A stretch of DNA of 64,000 nt from Microbacterium sp. HD4P20 (GCF_019449275.2 NZ_JAHZQZ020000018.1:62001-126000), one strand, 5' to 3'. Positions 1-8,877 are shown, numbered from the stretch's first letter. A program made the numbers and translations. Notes: generated by a model not told the origin, from the letters alone.

Positions 1-288
1 GGTGGTCGCGTGGTGCTCGACATCGACCGCCATACGGTGGCTGTGGACGGCTCCGAGATCAACATGCCGTTGAAGGAATTCGAGCTGCTCGAGGTGCTGA
101 TGCGCAACGCCGGCCGGGTGCTCACGCGGGGGCAGCTCATCGACCGTGTATGGGGGAGCGACTATTTCGGCGACACCAAGACGCTCGACGTGCACATCAA
201 GCGGATCCGCTCGCGCATCGAGAAGAGCCCGAGTTCGCCCGAGATGCTGGTGACCGTGCGGGGGTTGGGCTACCGCTTCGAGGGCTGA
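1..288 (+). CDS. regX3: Response regulator, C-terminal DNA-binding domain (5' truncated), RegX3-like
   Basis: Only the C-terminal winged-helix domain of an OmpR/PhoB-type response regulator is in the window; the frame is open to base 1, so the receiver domain lies upstream. The visible part has the conserved pattern of RegX3, the phosphate-responsive regulator of actinobacteria: LPLKEF-type helix entry (here MPLKEFELLEVLMRNAGRV), TRGQLIDRVWG recognition region, TLDVHIKRIRSRIE and the closing TVRGLGYRFEG wing. RegX3 next to CarD and IspD is a common actinobacterial order, which supports the name. The GTG at 10 is internal and is not proposed as a start. The assignment to RegX3 rather than another OmpR paralogue is by recalled similarity. 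Confidence 0.85.
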   Translation, partial: GGRVVLDIDRHTVAVDGSEINMPLKEFELLEVLMRNAGRVLTRGQLIDRVWGSDYFGDTKTLDVHIKRIRSRIEKSPSSPEMLVTVRGLGYRFEG

Positions 289-292
289 GGAG

Positions 293-332
293 CGCGAAGG
301 GCGCCTCGTCCGCGGACGAGGCGCCCTTCGCG
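293..332. terminator. 40-bp perfect palindrome, bidirectional terminator
   Basis: Two 20-nt arms (293-312 and 313-332) are exact reverse complements with no spacer. The palindrome lies between the convergent stops of the regX3-like gene (288) and the lipoprotein gene (354), the place expected for a shared terminator. No T tract follows on the plus strand. Confidence 0.7.
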
Positions 333-353
333 TGCGGCAGGGCCGCTGAGAGA

Positions 354-827
354 TCAGGGGGCCAGCGGCGCCAAGTAGTCCAGGGTGCCGTCGAGAACGG
401 GCACCGAGATGAGAACGCCCTCCGCGTCGCCGGACTGGAAGTACCCGTCGATGTCCTGTCCCGGAAGCGTGTCGAGGTCCTCGAGGAGGAGCGGGTCCTC
501 GTCTTCCGCGCCCAGGCTCAGGACCGTGTTGGCCGGCACGCGGACCGACAGGGTGATTTCGGATTCCTCACTGCGGAACTCGATGTTCAGCGTGTGGGAT
601 TCCTCGGTGTCATTGACCAGGGCGGCGACGAAGTTGCCCTCGGAGCCGTCCTCGGTGGCGACGATCTGCGCGTTGCGGACCTCGACCGGGCCGGCGCCGT
701 AGACGTTCGTGCCCTCGGCGGCGGAGTAATCGATCGTGGTGGCCTGCGGCGCGAGCATGCTGCAACCGGTGGCGGTGAGGACGAGCGCGGCTCCGATGGC
801 GAGCGACGCGATGGGGCGCGAGTACAC
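354..827 (-). CDS. Secreted lipoprotein of unknown function
   Basis: 157-residue predicted lipoprotein. Starting at the GTG at 827, the product begins VYSRPIASLAIG and carries a hydrophobic signal segment ending in the lipobox TATGC, so Cys22 should be the lipid-modified first residue outside the membrane. The GTG is preceded by a good Shine-Dalgarno (GGGAGG, about 5 nt away); the longer open frame to 1025 runs into the CarD gene and has no such site. The mature part is acidic with no domain I recognise; the last residues (LDGTLDYLAPLAP) are hydrophobic. It is convergent with the regX3-like gene and divergent from carD. A role in surface binding is possible but unsupported. Confidence 0.8.
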   Translation of the reverse strand: MYSRPIASLAIGAALVLTATGCSMLAPQATTIDYSAAEGTNVYGAGPVEVRNAQIVATEDGSEGNFVAALVNDTEESHTLNIEFRSEESEITLSVRVPANTVLSLGAEDEDPLLLEDLDTLPGQDIDGYFQSGDAEGVLISVPVLDGTLDYLAPLAP

Positions 828-928
828 AGATCCTCCCGGGACGGATGACGGCTTCCCATGCATTCTATGGGCACGCGGTCGCGGTCGCGGTGAGCTGGTC
901 CTTGGCCTCTCCTGGCCTGGGGCGGAGA

Positions 929-957
929 ACCTTAGCGTATTTCTCCTGTGGTATCCT
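929..957 (+). promoter_or_regulatory. Possible carD promoter
   Basis: A TATCCT hexamer at 952-957 with ACCTTA at 929-934 (17-nt spacing) lies upstream of the CarD start. The -35 match is poor, so this is only a candidate. Confidence 0.3.
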
Positions 958-983
958 GGAGGTTGCCGAAAGGACATAACTCC

Positions 984-1466
984 ATGCTTTTTGAGGTTGG
1001 CGAGACGGTCGTTTACCCCCACCACGGCGCGGCAACGATCATCGAGGTCAAAGACCGCATCATCAAGGGCGAGACGAAGAAGTACCTGAAGCTCAATGTC
1101 ACGCAGGGCGACCTCATCATCGAGGTTCCCGCTGAGAACGTCGATCTCGTCGGCGTCCGCGATGTCATCGGCAAGGAAGGCCTCGACAAGGTCTTCGAGG
1201 TGCTGCGTGCTCCCTTCACAGAGGAGCCGACGAACTGGTCGCGCCGGTACAAGGCCAACCTCGAGAAGCTCGCCTCGGGTGATGTCATCAAGGTGAGCGA
1301 GGTCGTTCGCGATCTGTGGCGCCGCGACCAGGACCGCGGGCTCTCGGCCGGCGAGAAGCGCATGCTGGCCAAGGCGAAGCAGATCCTGATCTCGGAGCTG
1401 GCACTGGCCGAGAAGACCGATGAGGAGCAGGCCAGCGTGATCCTCGACGAGGTCCTGGCTTCCTGA
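984..1466 (+). CDS. carD: CarD family transcriptional regulator
   Basis: 160-residue CarD, the RNA polymerase-binding factor that stabilises open promoter complexes in actinobacteria. The N-terminal RNAP-interacting Tudor-like domain is seen from [17 protein letters not shown] through about residue 60, and the C-terminal helical DNA-binding domain includes [13 protein letters not shown] and [17 protein letters not shown]. The conserved tryptophan used to wedge the promoter bubble is probably in the LWRRDQ segment. The ATG at 984 was preferred over an in-frame GTG at 948 because the family begins with MxFxVGExVVYPHHG. GAAAGGA at 968-973 is a plausible ribosome site. IspDF follows 44 nt downstream, so the two are probably cotranscribed. 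Confidence 0.97.
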   Translation: MLFEVGETVVYPHHGAATIIEVKDRIIKGETKKYLKLNVTQGDLIIEVPAENVDLVGVRDVIGKEGLDKVFEVLRAPFTEEPTNWSRRYKANLEKLASGDVIKVSEVVRDLWRRDQDRGLSAGEKRMLAKAKQILISELALAEKTDEEQASVILDEVLAS

Positions 1467-1510
1467 GCCGCCTGTCGCTCACGAGCGGACCTCGCCGGTA
1501 GCGTGGGAGT

Positions 1511-2701
1511 GTGAGCCAGCCTTCGGTCCCGCGCGTCGGTGTCGTCGTCGTCGCGGCCGGATCCGGAACCCGCTTAGGCGCCGGTGCGCCCAAGGCGTTC
1601 GTGCCGATCGACGATGGCACGATCCTGCGCCACGCGTTGGACGGAGTCTTCGCAGCGCGGGCATCGGATGTCGTCGTCGTCGCGCCTCCCGGCCGCGAGT
1701 CGGACGCCGATGCCGAGGTGTTCGCGGCGGCGGGCGGTCGCCGGGATCCGGTCACGGTCGTCCCCGGCGGCGCGACGCGTCAGGCTTCCGTCGCGGCGGG
1801 CCTGGCGGCGCTGCCGCGCGACGTCGAGATCGTCCTCGTCCACGATGCGGCGCGTGCACTCACGCCCGCCGAGGTTTTCGAGCGCGTGATCGCGGCGATC
1901 CAGACTGGTGCAGTGGGCGCCATCCCGGTGCTGCCTGTGATCGACACGCTCAAGCGGGTCGCCGGCGACGAGATCGTGGCCGCCGTGGATCGCGCCGAGC
2001 TCTCTGCGGCGCAGACTCCGCAGGGCTTCCGGCGAGATGTTCTCGAACGGGCATATGCCGTGGCCACCGAGGACTTCACCGACGACGCTGCCTTGGTCGC
2101 GGCAGCAGGGCAAGCCGTCACGGCCGTGCCGGGGCATCCGCTCGCCTTCAAAATCACGACCGCGGCCGACCTGGATCGCGCACGCCACCTCGTGGCGCCG
2201 ATCCCGCCAGCACATCGTGTTGCGCCGGCCCTGCAGCGGGTGGGCATGGGTACCGATGTGCATGCGTTCGGCGCCGAGGGTGCACTGTGGCTGGCGGGCC
2301 TCGAGTGGCCCGGCGAGCCGGCGCTGTCGGGTCATTCGGACGGGGATGCCGTCGCGCACGCCATTGTCGACGCGCTGCTCGCGGCCGCCGGGCTAGGCGA
2401 CATCGGAACGCACTTCGGCACCGATCACCCGGAGTACGCGGGTGCGCACGCCGACGTGTTCCTGGGACGGACGCTGGACTTGCTGCGAGAGGCGGGCTGG
2501 CTGGTGGGGAACGTGTCGGTGCAGGTGCAGGCGAATCGTCCCCGCTTCGCGCCGCGTCGCGGCGAGGCCGAGCGTGCGCTGTCGGCGGCGCTCGGAGGAG
2601 CCGCGGTGTCGATCTCGGCGACGACTACCGATGGTCTGGGGTTCACCGGTCGCGGCGAGGGCGTCGCGGCATTCGCCGTCGCGCTCGTCAGCCCGGCATG
2701 A
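1511..2701 (+). CDS. ispDF: Bifunctional IspD-IspF (MEP pathway)
   Basis: 396-residue fusion of two non-consecutive MEP-pathway enzymes. Residues 1-230 are IspD (4-diphosphocytidyl-2-C-methylerythritol synthase): nucleotide-binding [16 protein letters not shown] near residues 15-30, the VLVHDAAR motif near 108 and QTPQGFR near 168. Residues 240-396 are IspF (MEcPP synthase): metal-binding DVH at 249-251, [10 protein letters not shown] at 275-284, and the [15 protein letters not shown]-type end. A TAG at 1499 makes the GTG at 1511 the first possible start, although its GGGAG is unusually close. It lies in the carD operon, a usual place for separate ispD and ispF. Both active sites look intact. 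Confidence 0.95.
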   Translation: MSQPSVPRVGVVVVAAGSGTRLGAGAPKAFVPIDDGTILRHALDGVFAARASDVVVVAPPGRESDADAEVFAAAGGRRDPVTVVPGGATRQASVAAGLAALPRDVEIVLVHDAARALTPAEVFERVIAAIQTGAVGAIPVLPVIDTLKRVAGDEIVAAVDRAELSAAQTPQGFRRDVLERAYAVATEDFTDDAALVAAAGQAVTAVPGHPLAFKITTAADLDRARHLVAPIPPAHRVAPALQRVGMGTDVHAFGAEGALWLAGLEWPGEPALSGHSDGDAVAHAIVDALLAAAGLGDIGTHFGTDHPEYAGAHADVFLGRTLDLLREAGWLVGNVSVQVQANRPRFAPRRGEAERALSAALGGAAVSISATTTDGLGFTGRGEGVAAFAVALVSPA

Positions 2702-2714
2702 TGCGCCGCCCCGG

Positions 2715-3182
2715 TCAGAGACCGCGGGTCATGAATATCGAGAACGGATCGAGCGTGTAGTCCCCGAACGGGCCGCACGGCGAGAAGCCCTCGCTTTCGT
2801 ACAGCCGCTGTGCGGCGAGGAAATCCGGCGTCGTGCCGGTCTCGAGCCACAGGCTGGTCATGCCGCGCTCGCGAGCGGCGGTCATGATGTGTCGCAGCAG
2901 CGCCCGCCCGACTCCGGAGCCGAGGAATCGGTCGCTCACCCGCATGGATTTCACCTCGCCGCGCTCGCTATCGAGCGTTTTCAATGCGCCGATGCCGGCG
3001 ATCTCACCGTCGATCCACGCCGACCAGACGGTGACCGACGGATGCCGCAACGCGTCCACGTCGAGAGCGTGCACGCTTTCGGCGGGCGACGTGTCGTGCA
3101 TGCCGGCGAGGTGGAAGGCGATCAGATGCCTCGCCTCCTGGCCGGTGAGGTCGTCGGTGCGGATCTCGATGGTGCGCTGCAT
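2715..3182 (-). CDS. GNAT family N-acetyltransferase
   Basis: 155-residue acetyltransferase of the GNAT superfamily. The acetyl-CoA binding motif is visible as KSMRVSDRFLGSGVGRALLRHIM, where the GSGVGR loop contacts the pyrophosphate, followed by LWLETG and AAQRLYESEGF, the usual motif B. The substrate cannot be told from sequence. I start at the ATG at 3182 (MQRTIEIRTDDL); an ATG at 3209 in the same frame adds nine residues that match nothing in the family and lacks a ribosome site. It is convergent with ispDF, and its upstream region contains a complex palindromic array and a C-rich tract. Confidence 0.85.
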   Translation of the reverse strand: MQRTIEIRTDDLTGQEARHLIAFHLAGMHDTSPAESVHALDVDALRHPSVTVWSAWIDGEIAGIGALKTLDSERGEVKSMRVSDRFLGSGVGRALLRHIMTAARERGMTSLWLETGTTPDFLAAQRLYESEGFSPCGPFGDYTLDPFSIFMTRGL

Positions 3183-3225
3183 AGCGCGCCCAGTGTGCCA
3201 CTCCCGCATTGCCAAAATGTTTCGC

Positions 3226-3383
3226 CCCGCCCCTCTTTCACGCCCCGCGCCCCGCCCGCCCCGCCCTTTCCGCCGAGCATGTCTGTTCTGCGACGACCAT
3301 GTGGGTCTCACACCGAGCATGTCTACATGCTCGGCGAGAAACCCACATGTTCGCGTCAGAAGGGACATGCTCGGCGAGAAGGC
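3226..3383. repeat. CATG-centred palindrome array, locus A, with adjoining C-rich tract
   Basis: Between two minus-strand genes. From 3272 to 3383 it holds several copies of GCCGAGCATGT or its complement. The centre is an inverted repeat CCGAGCATGT-CT-ACATGCTCGG at 3313-3334, nested in outer arms CATGTGGGT (3298-3306) and ACCCACATG (3341-3349). A further ACATGCTCGGC is at 3365-3375. Bases 3226-3270 are almost pure C/G with runs of C. Read on the minus strand, the order (half sites, CATGTGGGTTT, palindrome, G-rich tract, gene start) matches the array at 25273-25470 on the plus strand. No reading frame explains the symmetry. Confidence 0.75.
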
Positions 3384-3407
3384 AAGGGGGACCTGTCGAG
3401 GGGGGTG

Positions 3408-4334
3408 TCAGGCCTCGACGGCGTAGGGGGCGGGGTCGCGCGGGCTTCGGGATCCCCACGCGAGAAGGGCGAGGCCGGCCGCGAGCACCACCAGGCCCAC
3501 TATCGCCAGCGTCGAGAGCCGCTCGCCGAGGACCGCGATGCCCAGCACGCTCGCCGTGAGCGGTTCGCCCAGCGTGAGGGTCGCCGCGGTCGCGGCCGTG
3601 AGGCCGCTCAGCCCCCACGTGAACATCACGTAGGCGATCGCGATGGTGGCAAGGCCGAGCCACAGCGCCATCACGAGGCCGGAGGTGGTCCCGAGCCACG
3701 CGAGATCGACGAAGGGCAGAGCCAGCGCGCTCAGTGCCGCCGAGCTCGCCCCCATGCCGCCGACAACGGTGAACGGATCCCATCCCTCATCCAGCAGGCG
3801 GCGTTGGGCGTTGGCGATGACCGCGAACGACGCCCCTGCACCGATCGAGCCGAGCAGCCCGATCGGATCCGTGGCGGCGGCGCCGGCGTCGCCGCCGAAG
3901 CCGAGGAGCACGACGCCGAGGGTGGCAAGGGCAGTCGCTCCCATCCACGTCGGAGACGGCATCCGTCGGGTGAGCGCCCATTCCAGCAGCCCCGCCAGGA
4001 TCGGAGCCGAGCCCAGCGCGACGACGGTGCCGACCGCGACGCCGTTGCGGCCCGTTCCGAGGAAGAACAGCGGCTGATACACCGCAAGGCAGGCGCCGGT
4101 GAGCACCATGAGCGACAGGGGCCGGATGCCGGGTGTCGGGCGCAGCGCACCCGCCTGGCGCCTGCGGGCATGACGTGCCGCGAGGGCGAAGGCGAAGACC
4201 GCGAGTCCGGTGCCGCCGATCACCATCCGCATGACCCCGATGGACAGCGGCGTCGTGCCCTCCGGCCCCAGCGCCTGCGAAGTGCCGGTGGTGCCGAACA
4301 GCAGCGCGGCGGCGAGGACGGCGAGGACGTGCAC
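3408..4334 (-). CDS. EamA/DMT family transporter
   Basis: 308-residue integral membrane protein of the drug/metabolite transporter superfamily with two EamA repeats of about five helices each. The first begins VLAVLAAALLFGTTGTSQAL with the typical small-residue helix; the second begins DPIGLLGSIGAGASFAVIANAQ. The end of each repeat has the familiar pattern of a high-Gly/Pro helix pair (TGRNGVAVGTVVALGSAPILAGLLEW and ATAATLTLGEPLTASVLGIAVLGE). The best start is the GTG at 4334; its GGGAG lies immediately before it, so the exact start is less certain. The substrate is unknown; relatives move metabolites or amino acids. It is divergent from cysS. Confidence 0.88.
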   Translation of the reverse strand: MHVLAVLAAALLFGTTGTSQALGPEGTTPLSIGVMRMVIGGTGLAVFAFALAARHARRRQAGALRPTPGIRPLSLMVLTGACLAVYQPLFFLGTGRNGVAVGTVVALGSAPILAGLLEWALTRRMPSPTWMGATALATLGVVLLGFGGDAGAAATDPIGLLGSIGAGASFAVIANAQRRLLDEGWDPFTVVGGMGASSAALSALALPFVDLAWLGTTSGLVMALWLGLATIAIAYVMFTWGLSGLTAATAATLTLGEPLTASVLGIAVLGERLSTLAIVGLVVLAAGLALLAWGSRSPRDPAPYAVEA

Positions 4335-4374
4335 CTCCCATTTCTAGCCGATACACGGCCGGTAGGCTGGTGCG

Positions 4375-5826
4375 GTGACGGTTCAGCTGTATGACACCAA
4401 GGCGCAGATCCTGCGCGACTTCGTGCCACTCGACCCCGGAAACGTCACCATCTACGTGTGCGGACCGACGGTGCAGTCGGCGCCCCACATCGGTCACCTG
4501 CGCGGCGCGCTGAGCTTCGACATCCTCCGCCGTTGGCTCACGCACCGCTTCGGCCGGGTCACCTTCGTGCGCAACGTGACCGACATCGACGACAAGGTGC
4601 TCGCCAACGCCACGGACGGCGAGCCGTGGTGGGCCCTCGCGTACCGCATGGAGCTCGCCTTCACGCGCGCCTACACCGCGATCGGCATTCTGCCGCCGAC
4701 CTACGAGCCCCGGGCCACGGCATCCATCCCGCAGATGCAGGAGCTCATCGAGCGGCTCATCGAGGCCGGCCACGCCTATGCCGCGCCGGCCGATTCGGAT
4801 GCCGCGGGCGACGTGTACTTCGACGTGAGGTCCTGGCGCGGCTACGGGGAGCTGACCCGGCAGAGCCTGGACGCGATGGAGCCGGCCGCCGACGCCGATC
4901 CCCGCGGAAAACGGGACCCGCGGGACTTCGCCCTCTGGAAGGGCGCGAAGCGCGAGGAGCCCGCGTCGGCGGCATGGGATTCGCGGTGGGGCGCCGGTCG
5001 GCCCGGCTGGCACATCGAGTGCTCAGCGATGTCTCGGCGCTACCTGGGTCCCGAGTTCGACATCCACGGCGGCGGCCTCGATCTGCGCTTCCCGCATCAC
5101 GAGAACGAACTCGCGCAGTCGACGGCGGCGGGCGACGGCTTCGCGCGATACTGGGTGCACAACGGCCTGGTCACCGTCGGATCCCAGAAGATGTCGAAGT
5201 CGTTGTTCAACTTCGTGCTCGCCGAAGACGTGCTGCGCGAACGCGACCCGCTCGTGGTGCGCTACGCCCTCGCAGCGGCCCACTACCGGTCGAGCCTGGA
5301 CGTCACGGATTCGTCGTTCGACGAGGCGGAGGCGGCCGTCGACCGGATCCGAGGGTTTCTCGAGCGCGCACTCCGCGCGCTGCGCGAGAACGAGACCGAC
5401 GTCCGCATGAACGCCGAGGTGCCGCAGCGGTTCGCGGATGCACTCGACGACGATCTCGGCGTGCCGCAAGCCCTGGCCGTGCTGCACGAGACGGTGCGTG
5501 ACGGCAACACCGCCCTTGACGCGGGCGACCGCGACGCGGCGCTGCGCGCCTTCTCGCAGGTCGCGGTGATGACGGGCATCCTCGGGATCGACCCTCTCGA
5601 CCCGCAGTGGGCGTCGACGGATGCCTCGGCCGAGGCATCCGCTCTGGACACCCTCGTGCAGACCATGATCACGCAGCGCGCCGATGCGCGCGCAGCCAAA
5701 GACTGGGCGACGGCCGACCGCATCCGCGACGCGATCGCGGCGGCCGGCATCGCCCTCGAAGACACGGCGGACGGGACTCACTGGACGCTGTCCGGCGAGC
5801 GTCCGCCCACGAAGGAGAACTCATGA
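4375..5826 (+). CDS. cysS: Cysteine--tRNA ligase
   Basis: 483-residue class I aminoacyl-tRNA synthetase that charges tRNA-Cys. The HIGH signature is at residues 38-41 and KMSKS near 272-276. The zinc/cysteine-binding residues are present: Cys29 in YVCGPTVQ, and Cys and His in GWHIECSAMS and FPHHENE. The C-terminal anticodon-binding helical part is complete. It starts with GTG at 4375 (MTVQLYDTKAQ). The stop overlaps the rlmB start by 4 nt (ATGA), so the two are translationally coupled, the usual arrangement in actinobacteria. Confidence 0.97.
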   Translation: MTVQLYDTKAQILRDFVPLDPGNVTIYVCGPTVQSAPHIGHLRGALSFDILRRWLTHRFGRVTFVRNVTDIDDKVLANATDGEPWWALAYRMELAFTRAYTAIGILPPTYEPRATASIPQMQELIERLIEAGHAYAAPADSDAAGDVYFDVRSWRGYGELTRQSLDAMEPAADADPRGKRDPRDFALWKGAKREEPASAAWDSRWGAGRPGWHIECSAMSRRYLGPEFDIHGGGLDLRFPHHENELAQSTAAGDGFARYWVHNGLVTVGSQKMSKSLFNFVLAEDVLRERDPLVVRYALAAAHYRSSLDVTDSSFDEAEAAVDRIRGFLERALRALRENETDVRMNAEVPQRFADALDDDLGVPQALAVLHETVRDGNTALDAGDRDAALRAFSQVAVMTGILGIDPLDPQWASTDASAEASALDTLVQTMITQRADARAAKDWATADRIRDAIAAAGIALEDTADGTHWTLSGERPPTKENS

Positions 5827-6821
5827 ACAAGGCAGGACGGCCCGGCGCGAGCAGGGGCAAGAAGAAGGGGCCCACGAAGGGCACCGGCGGTAAGAACAAG
5901 CGCTCGCTCGAGGGCCGTGGACCGACTCCGAAGGCCGAGGACCGCGCGTGGCACCCCGCCGGCAAGCGCAAGGCCGCGGCAGAGCGCTACGCCGCAGCCG
6001 GCGGCAAGGGCGCCTCGGGCTCGTCGCCCGCACGCTCCTCGCGGCCGGCGAAGAAGGACGACGATACCGAGACCGTCACCGGGCGCAACTCGGTACTCGA
6101 GGCGCTGCGCGCCAAGATCCCGGCGACGGCGTTCTACATCGCCCAGCGCGTCGAGATGGACGATCGTGTCAAGGAGATGCTGTCGATCGCGACGCACCGT
6201 GAGATCCCGGTCCTCGAGGTCACGCGGCCCGAGCTCGATCGCATGGCGGGCTTCGACGGTGTGCACCAGGGCGTGGCGCTCAAGGTGCCCCCTTACGAGT
6301 ACGCCCACCCGCAGGACCTGCTGGAACAGGTCATCGACCGGGGCCAGACTCCGCTGTTCGTGGCGCTGGACGGCGTCACCGACCCGCGCAACCTCGGCGC
6401 CATCATCCGCTCCACCGCCGCCTTCGGCGGGCACGGTGTGATCCTTCCGCAGCGCCGGTCGGCCAGCGTCAACTCCGCGGCGTGGAAGACGAGCGCCGGC
6501 GCGGCCGCGCGCATTCCGGTGGCGATCGCCGCGAATCTGACCTCGATGCTGAAGGAGTTCAAGAAGCAGGGCGTGTTCGTCCTCGGCCTCGACGGCGGTG
6601 GCGATGTCTCTCTCCCGGACCTCGAGCTCGCCGACCGTCCGGTCGTCATCGTCGTCGGCTCCGAGGGCAAGGGGCTCTCGCGCCTGGTGACCGAGACATG
6701 CGATCAGATCGTGTCGATCCCGATCTCGGCCGCCACCGAGTCGCTGAACGCCGGGATCGCGGCATCCGTCGCTCTCTATCAGGTCGCGACCGCCCGGGCT
6801 GAGGGCAGCACCCGGGACTGA
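5823..6821 (+). CDS. rlmB: 23S rRNA (guanosine-2'-O-)-methyltransferase RlmB / TrmH family
   Basis: 332-residue SPOUT-class RNA 2'-O-methyltransferase. A basic, low-complexity N-terminal tail of about 75 residues (rich in Lys, Gly and Arg) precedes the substrate-binding domain (TVTGRNSVLEALRAKIPA). The catalytic SPOUT domain has the three motifs: LDGVTDPRNLGAIIRSTAAFG, VVIVVGSEGKGLSRL and ISAATESLNAGIAASVALYQ, the last with the trefoil-knot SAM site. The start ATG overlaps the cysS stop. The target is inferred as 23S rRNA from the RlmB family; the long basic tail is usual in actinobacterial members. Confidence 0.95.
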   Translation: MNKAGRPGASRGKKKGPTKGTGGKNKRSLEGRGPTPKAEDRAWHPAGKRKAAAERYAAAGGKGASGSSPARSSRPAKKDDDTETVTGRNSVLEALRAKIPATAFYIAQRVEMDDRVKEMLSIATHREIPVLEVTRPELDRMAGFDGVHQGVALKVPPYEYAHPQDLLEQVIDRGQTPLFVALDGVTDPRNLGAIIRSTAAFGGHGVILPQRRSASVNSAAWKTSAGAAARIPVAIAANLTSMLKEFKKQGVFVLGLDGGGDVSLPDLELADRPVVIVVGSEGKGLSRLVTETCDQIVSIPISAATESLNAGIAASVALYQVATARAEGSTRD

Positions 6822-6907
6822 GTTCTCGCCGAGCGGAAACACATTCGCGGGAATGTATCGCGGCGTGCTCCACTTGGGATGAGGGATTACTCGTCGAAAG
6901 GGAGACC

Positions 6908-7549
6908 ATGGCACGCATCGCCGTCATCGGAGGAACCGGCTACGCCGGCAGTAACATCGTCGCCGAGGCGGTGTCCCGCGGGCACACCGTGGTCTCGGTC
7001 GCACGATCGGTTCCGGCCGAGCGCGTCGAGGGCGCGACGTATGTCGAGGGCACGCTGCTGGACGTGCCGAGCCTCGCCGCCGAGATCGATGGCGTCGACG
7101 TCGTCATCGCGGCGGTGCCCGCGCGCGGTGACATGCTCGGCCAGGTGCGCCCGAACGTCGCCCAGCTGGTCGAGGCCCTGCCCACGGACGTGCGCGTCGG
7201 TGTCATCGGCGGTGCCGGCGGCAGTCTGGTGGCGCCGGGAGGCGAGCGCGTGATCGACCAGCCGTCGTTCACCGAGGAGTACAAGCCCGAGGCGCTCGAG
7301 GCGATCGGCATCCTCGAAGACCTGCAGGCCGGCCCCGCGGCACGCGACTGGTTCTACGTCCACCCGGCGGGCGGGTTCGGCGTGTGGAACCCGGGGGAGC
7401 GTACGGGTTCGTACCGCGACGGCGGCGACGTGATCGTCACCGACGCCGACGGTGAGTCGTACATCTCCGGCGCGGACCTCGCCGTGGCCGTGCTCGACGA
7501 GATCGAGAACCCGAAGCACTCGCGCGAACGCTTCACCGTCGGGTACTAG
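6908..7549 (+). CDS. NAD(P)-binding oxidoreductase, YwnB-like atypical SDR
   Basis: 213-residue single-domain Rossmann protein of the NAD(P)H-binding family. The dinucleotide loop is IAVIGGTGYAGSNIVAEA (residues 4-21); GVIGGAGGSL near 99 and WFYVHPAGGFG near 150 match the YwnB/BVR-B-like group. The catalytic Tyr-x3-Lys of classical SDRs is absent. The start has a strong ribosome site (AAAGGGAGA) before the ATG at 6908. It ends in a 4-nt convergent overlap with the DUF4032 gene. Its substrate is unknown. Confidence 0.87.
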   Translation: MARIAVIGGTGYAGSNIVAEAVSRGHTVVSVARSVPAERVEGATYVEGTLLDVPSLAAEIDGVDVVIAAVPARGDMLGQVRPNVAQLVEALPTDVRVGVIGGAGGSLVAPGGERVIDQPSFTEEYKPEALEAIGILEDLQAGPAARDWFYVHPAGGFGVWNPGERTGSYRDGGDVIVTDADGESYISGADLAVAVLDEIENPKHSRERFTVGY

Positions 7550-8847
7550 ACGAGATCCCTCCAGTCGACCTCGTCATCGTCGATGACGGGGTTGGCGGAG
7601 GTGATGACCGACAACGACAGTGTTTCTGTCGACGGTCCCATCAGGGTCGCTTCGTCGCGGCGGTGCCGCAGCACGTCGGCGATGTAGCTCGACAGCGCCT
7701 CGGCGAGCGGTACGGACTTGCCCTTCGCCTGTGACAGATACCAGCGGTGCTCGAGCAGCTGGTGGAAGACCTCCGCCGGCTCGAGCTTGGCGCGCAGATC
7801 CCACGGGATCGACTTGATGACGGGCTCGAAGACGCGGGTCAGCCATTCATGCGCGACCATCTCCTCGTCATCGCCCAGCCGCGAGATGCGTGCGCGGAAC
7901 TCGTCGAGGTCGTTGAGCAGTCGGCGCGCCTGATTCTCTTCGACGTCCAGGCCCGTCAGACGCAGCAGCCGGCGCTGGTGGTGTCCGGCATCGACGACCT
8001 TCGGCTGGATCGACACCTTGGCGCCGTCGGTGGTGGTCTGGATAGACATCTCGCCGATGTCGAAGCCCAGATCATTGAGGCGCTGCACGCGCTCGGTCAG
8101 TCGCCAGGCCTCATCGGCGCGGAACGTCTCGGTGTCGGTCAGGGCGGCCCACAGCGAGTGGTAGGACGACACGATGCCGTCGGCGATGGCGATGGCATCG
8201 ACCCCGCCCTCGAGCCGGCCGCCCGCCTCGAGGTCCATGATCTCGCCGGCGATGTTGGTGCGCGCCACATCGAGATCGTGCGCGCGCTGACCGGGGGTCA
8301 GGCCGCTCTCGTGCAGCTCGCCGGTCTCGGCGTCGACGAGATAGGCGGCGAACGCACCGGCGTCACGGCGGAAGAGAGTGTTCGACAGCGAGACATCGCC
8401 CCAGAAGAAGCCCACGTTGTGCAGGCGCACCAGGAGCACCGCGAGCGCGTCGACGAGGCGGTTCGCGGTGTCGGGGCGCAGCACTTGCGTGAAGAGCGCG
8501 CGATAGGGGAGCGAGAACTTCAGGTGTGCCGTGACGAGCACCGCCGGGAGCGCCTGGCCGGCGGCATCCGTTCTTCCCGCGATGACCGCGACCCGATCAA
8601 CGCACGGCACGTCGAGCCGTGTGAGGTTGCCGAGCATGTCGTACTCGCGGCGCGCCATCGCCTCGGTGGTCTCTTTGACCGCCACGACGCGCCCCGAGAG
8701 GTTGGCGAAGCGCACCAGGTGCCGCGAGATGCCCTTGGGCAGGTAGACGATGGTGCTCGACGGCCAGTCGGCCAGCGGCGTCGACCACGGCAGCGTCAGC
8801 AGGCCGGGATCGACGCTGCTGGCCGTGATGCTCAAAGCGTCGGACAC
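7546..8847 (-). CDS. DUF4032 protein with a lipopolysaccharide-kinase-like fold
   Basis: About 433 residues. The N-terminal half resembles small-molecule kinases of the WaaP/Kdo-kinase type: VAVKETTEAMARREYDML could supply the ATP-binding Lys and Glu, VRLHNVGFFWGDVSLSNTLF the catalytic loop and YLVDAETGE a DFG-like metal site. The C-terminal half is the DUF4032 region found in actinobacteria. I prefer the GTG at 8847 because AGGAG lies 4 nt before it; a GTG at 8859 lacks a ribosome site. Kinase activity is an inference from motifs. The gene lies downstream of the msiK-like gene but is separated from it by a strong hairpin. Confidence 0.8.
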   Translation of the reverse strand: MSDALSITASSVDPGLLTLPWSTPLADWPSSTIVYLPKGISRHLVRFANLSGRVVAVKETTEAMARREYDMLGNLTRLDVPCVDRVAVIAGRTDAAGQALPAVLVTAHLKFSLPYRALFTQVLRPDTANRLVDALAVLLVRLHNVGFFWGDVSLSNTLFRRDAGAFAAYLVDAETGELHESGLTPGQRAHDLDVARTNIAGEIMDLEAGGRLEGGVDAIAIADGIVSSYHSLWAALTDTETFRADEAWRLTERVQRLNDLGFDIGEMSIQTTTDGAKVSIQPKVVDAGHHQRRLLRLTGLDVEENQARRLLNDLDEFRARISRLGDDEEMVAHEWLTRVFEPVIKSIPWDLRAKLEPAEVFHQLLEHRWYLSQAKGKSVPLAEALSSYIADVLRHRRDEATLMGPSTETLSLSVITSANPVIDDDEVDWRDLV

Positions 8848-8877
8848 GTCACTCCTCACGGGCTGCGGTGGAGACGC

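Noticed and set aside
3272-3383. Transposon ends
   Set aside because: There are inverted repeats but no transposase, target duplication or cargo between them.
2442-4394. A 650-codon plus-strand frame over the acetyltransferase and transporter genes
   Set aside because: It covers two real minus-strand genes and a repeat array, and has no recognisable domain.
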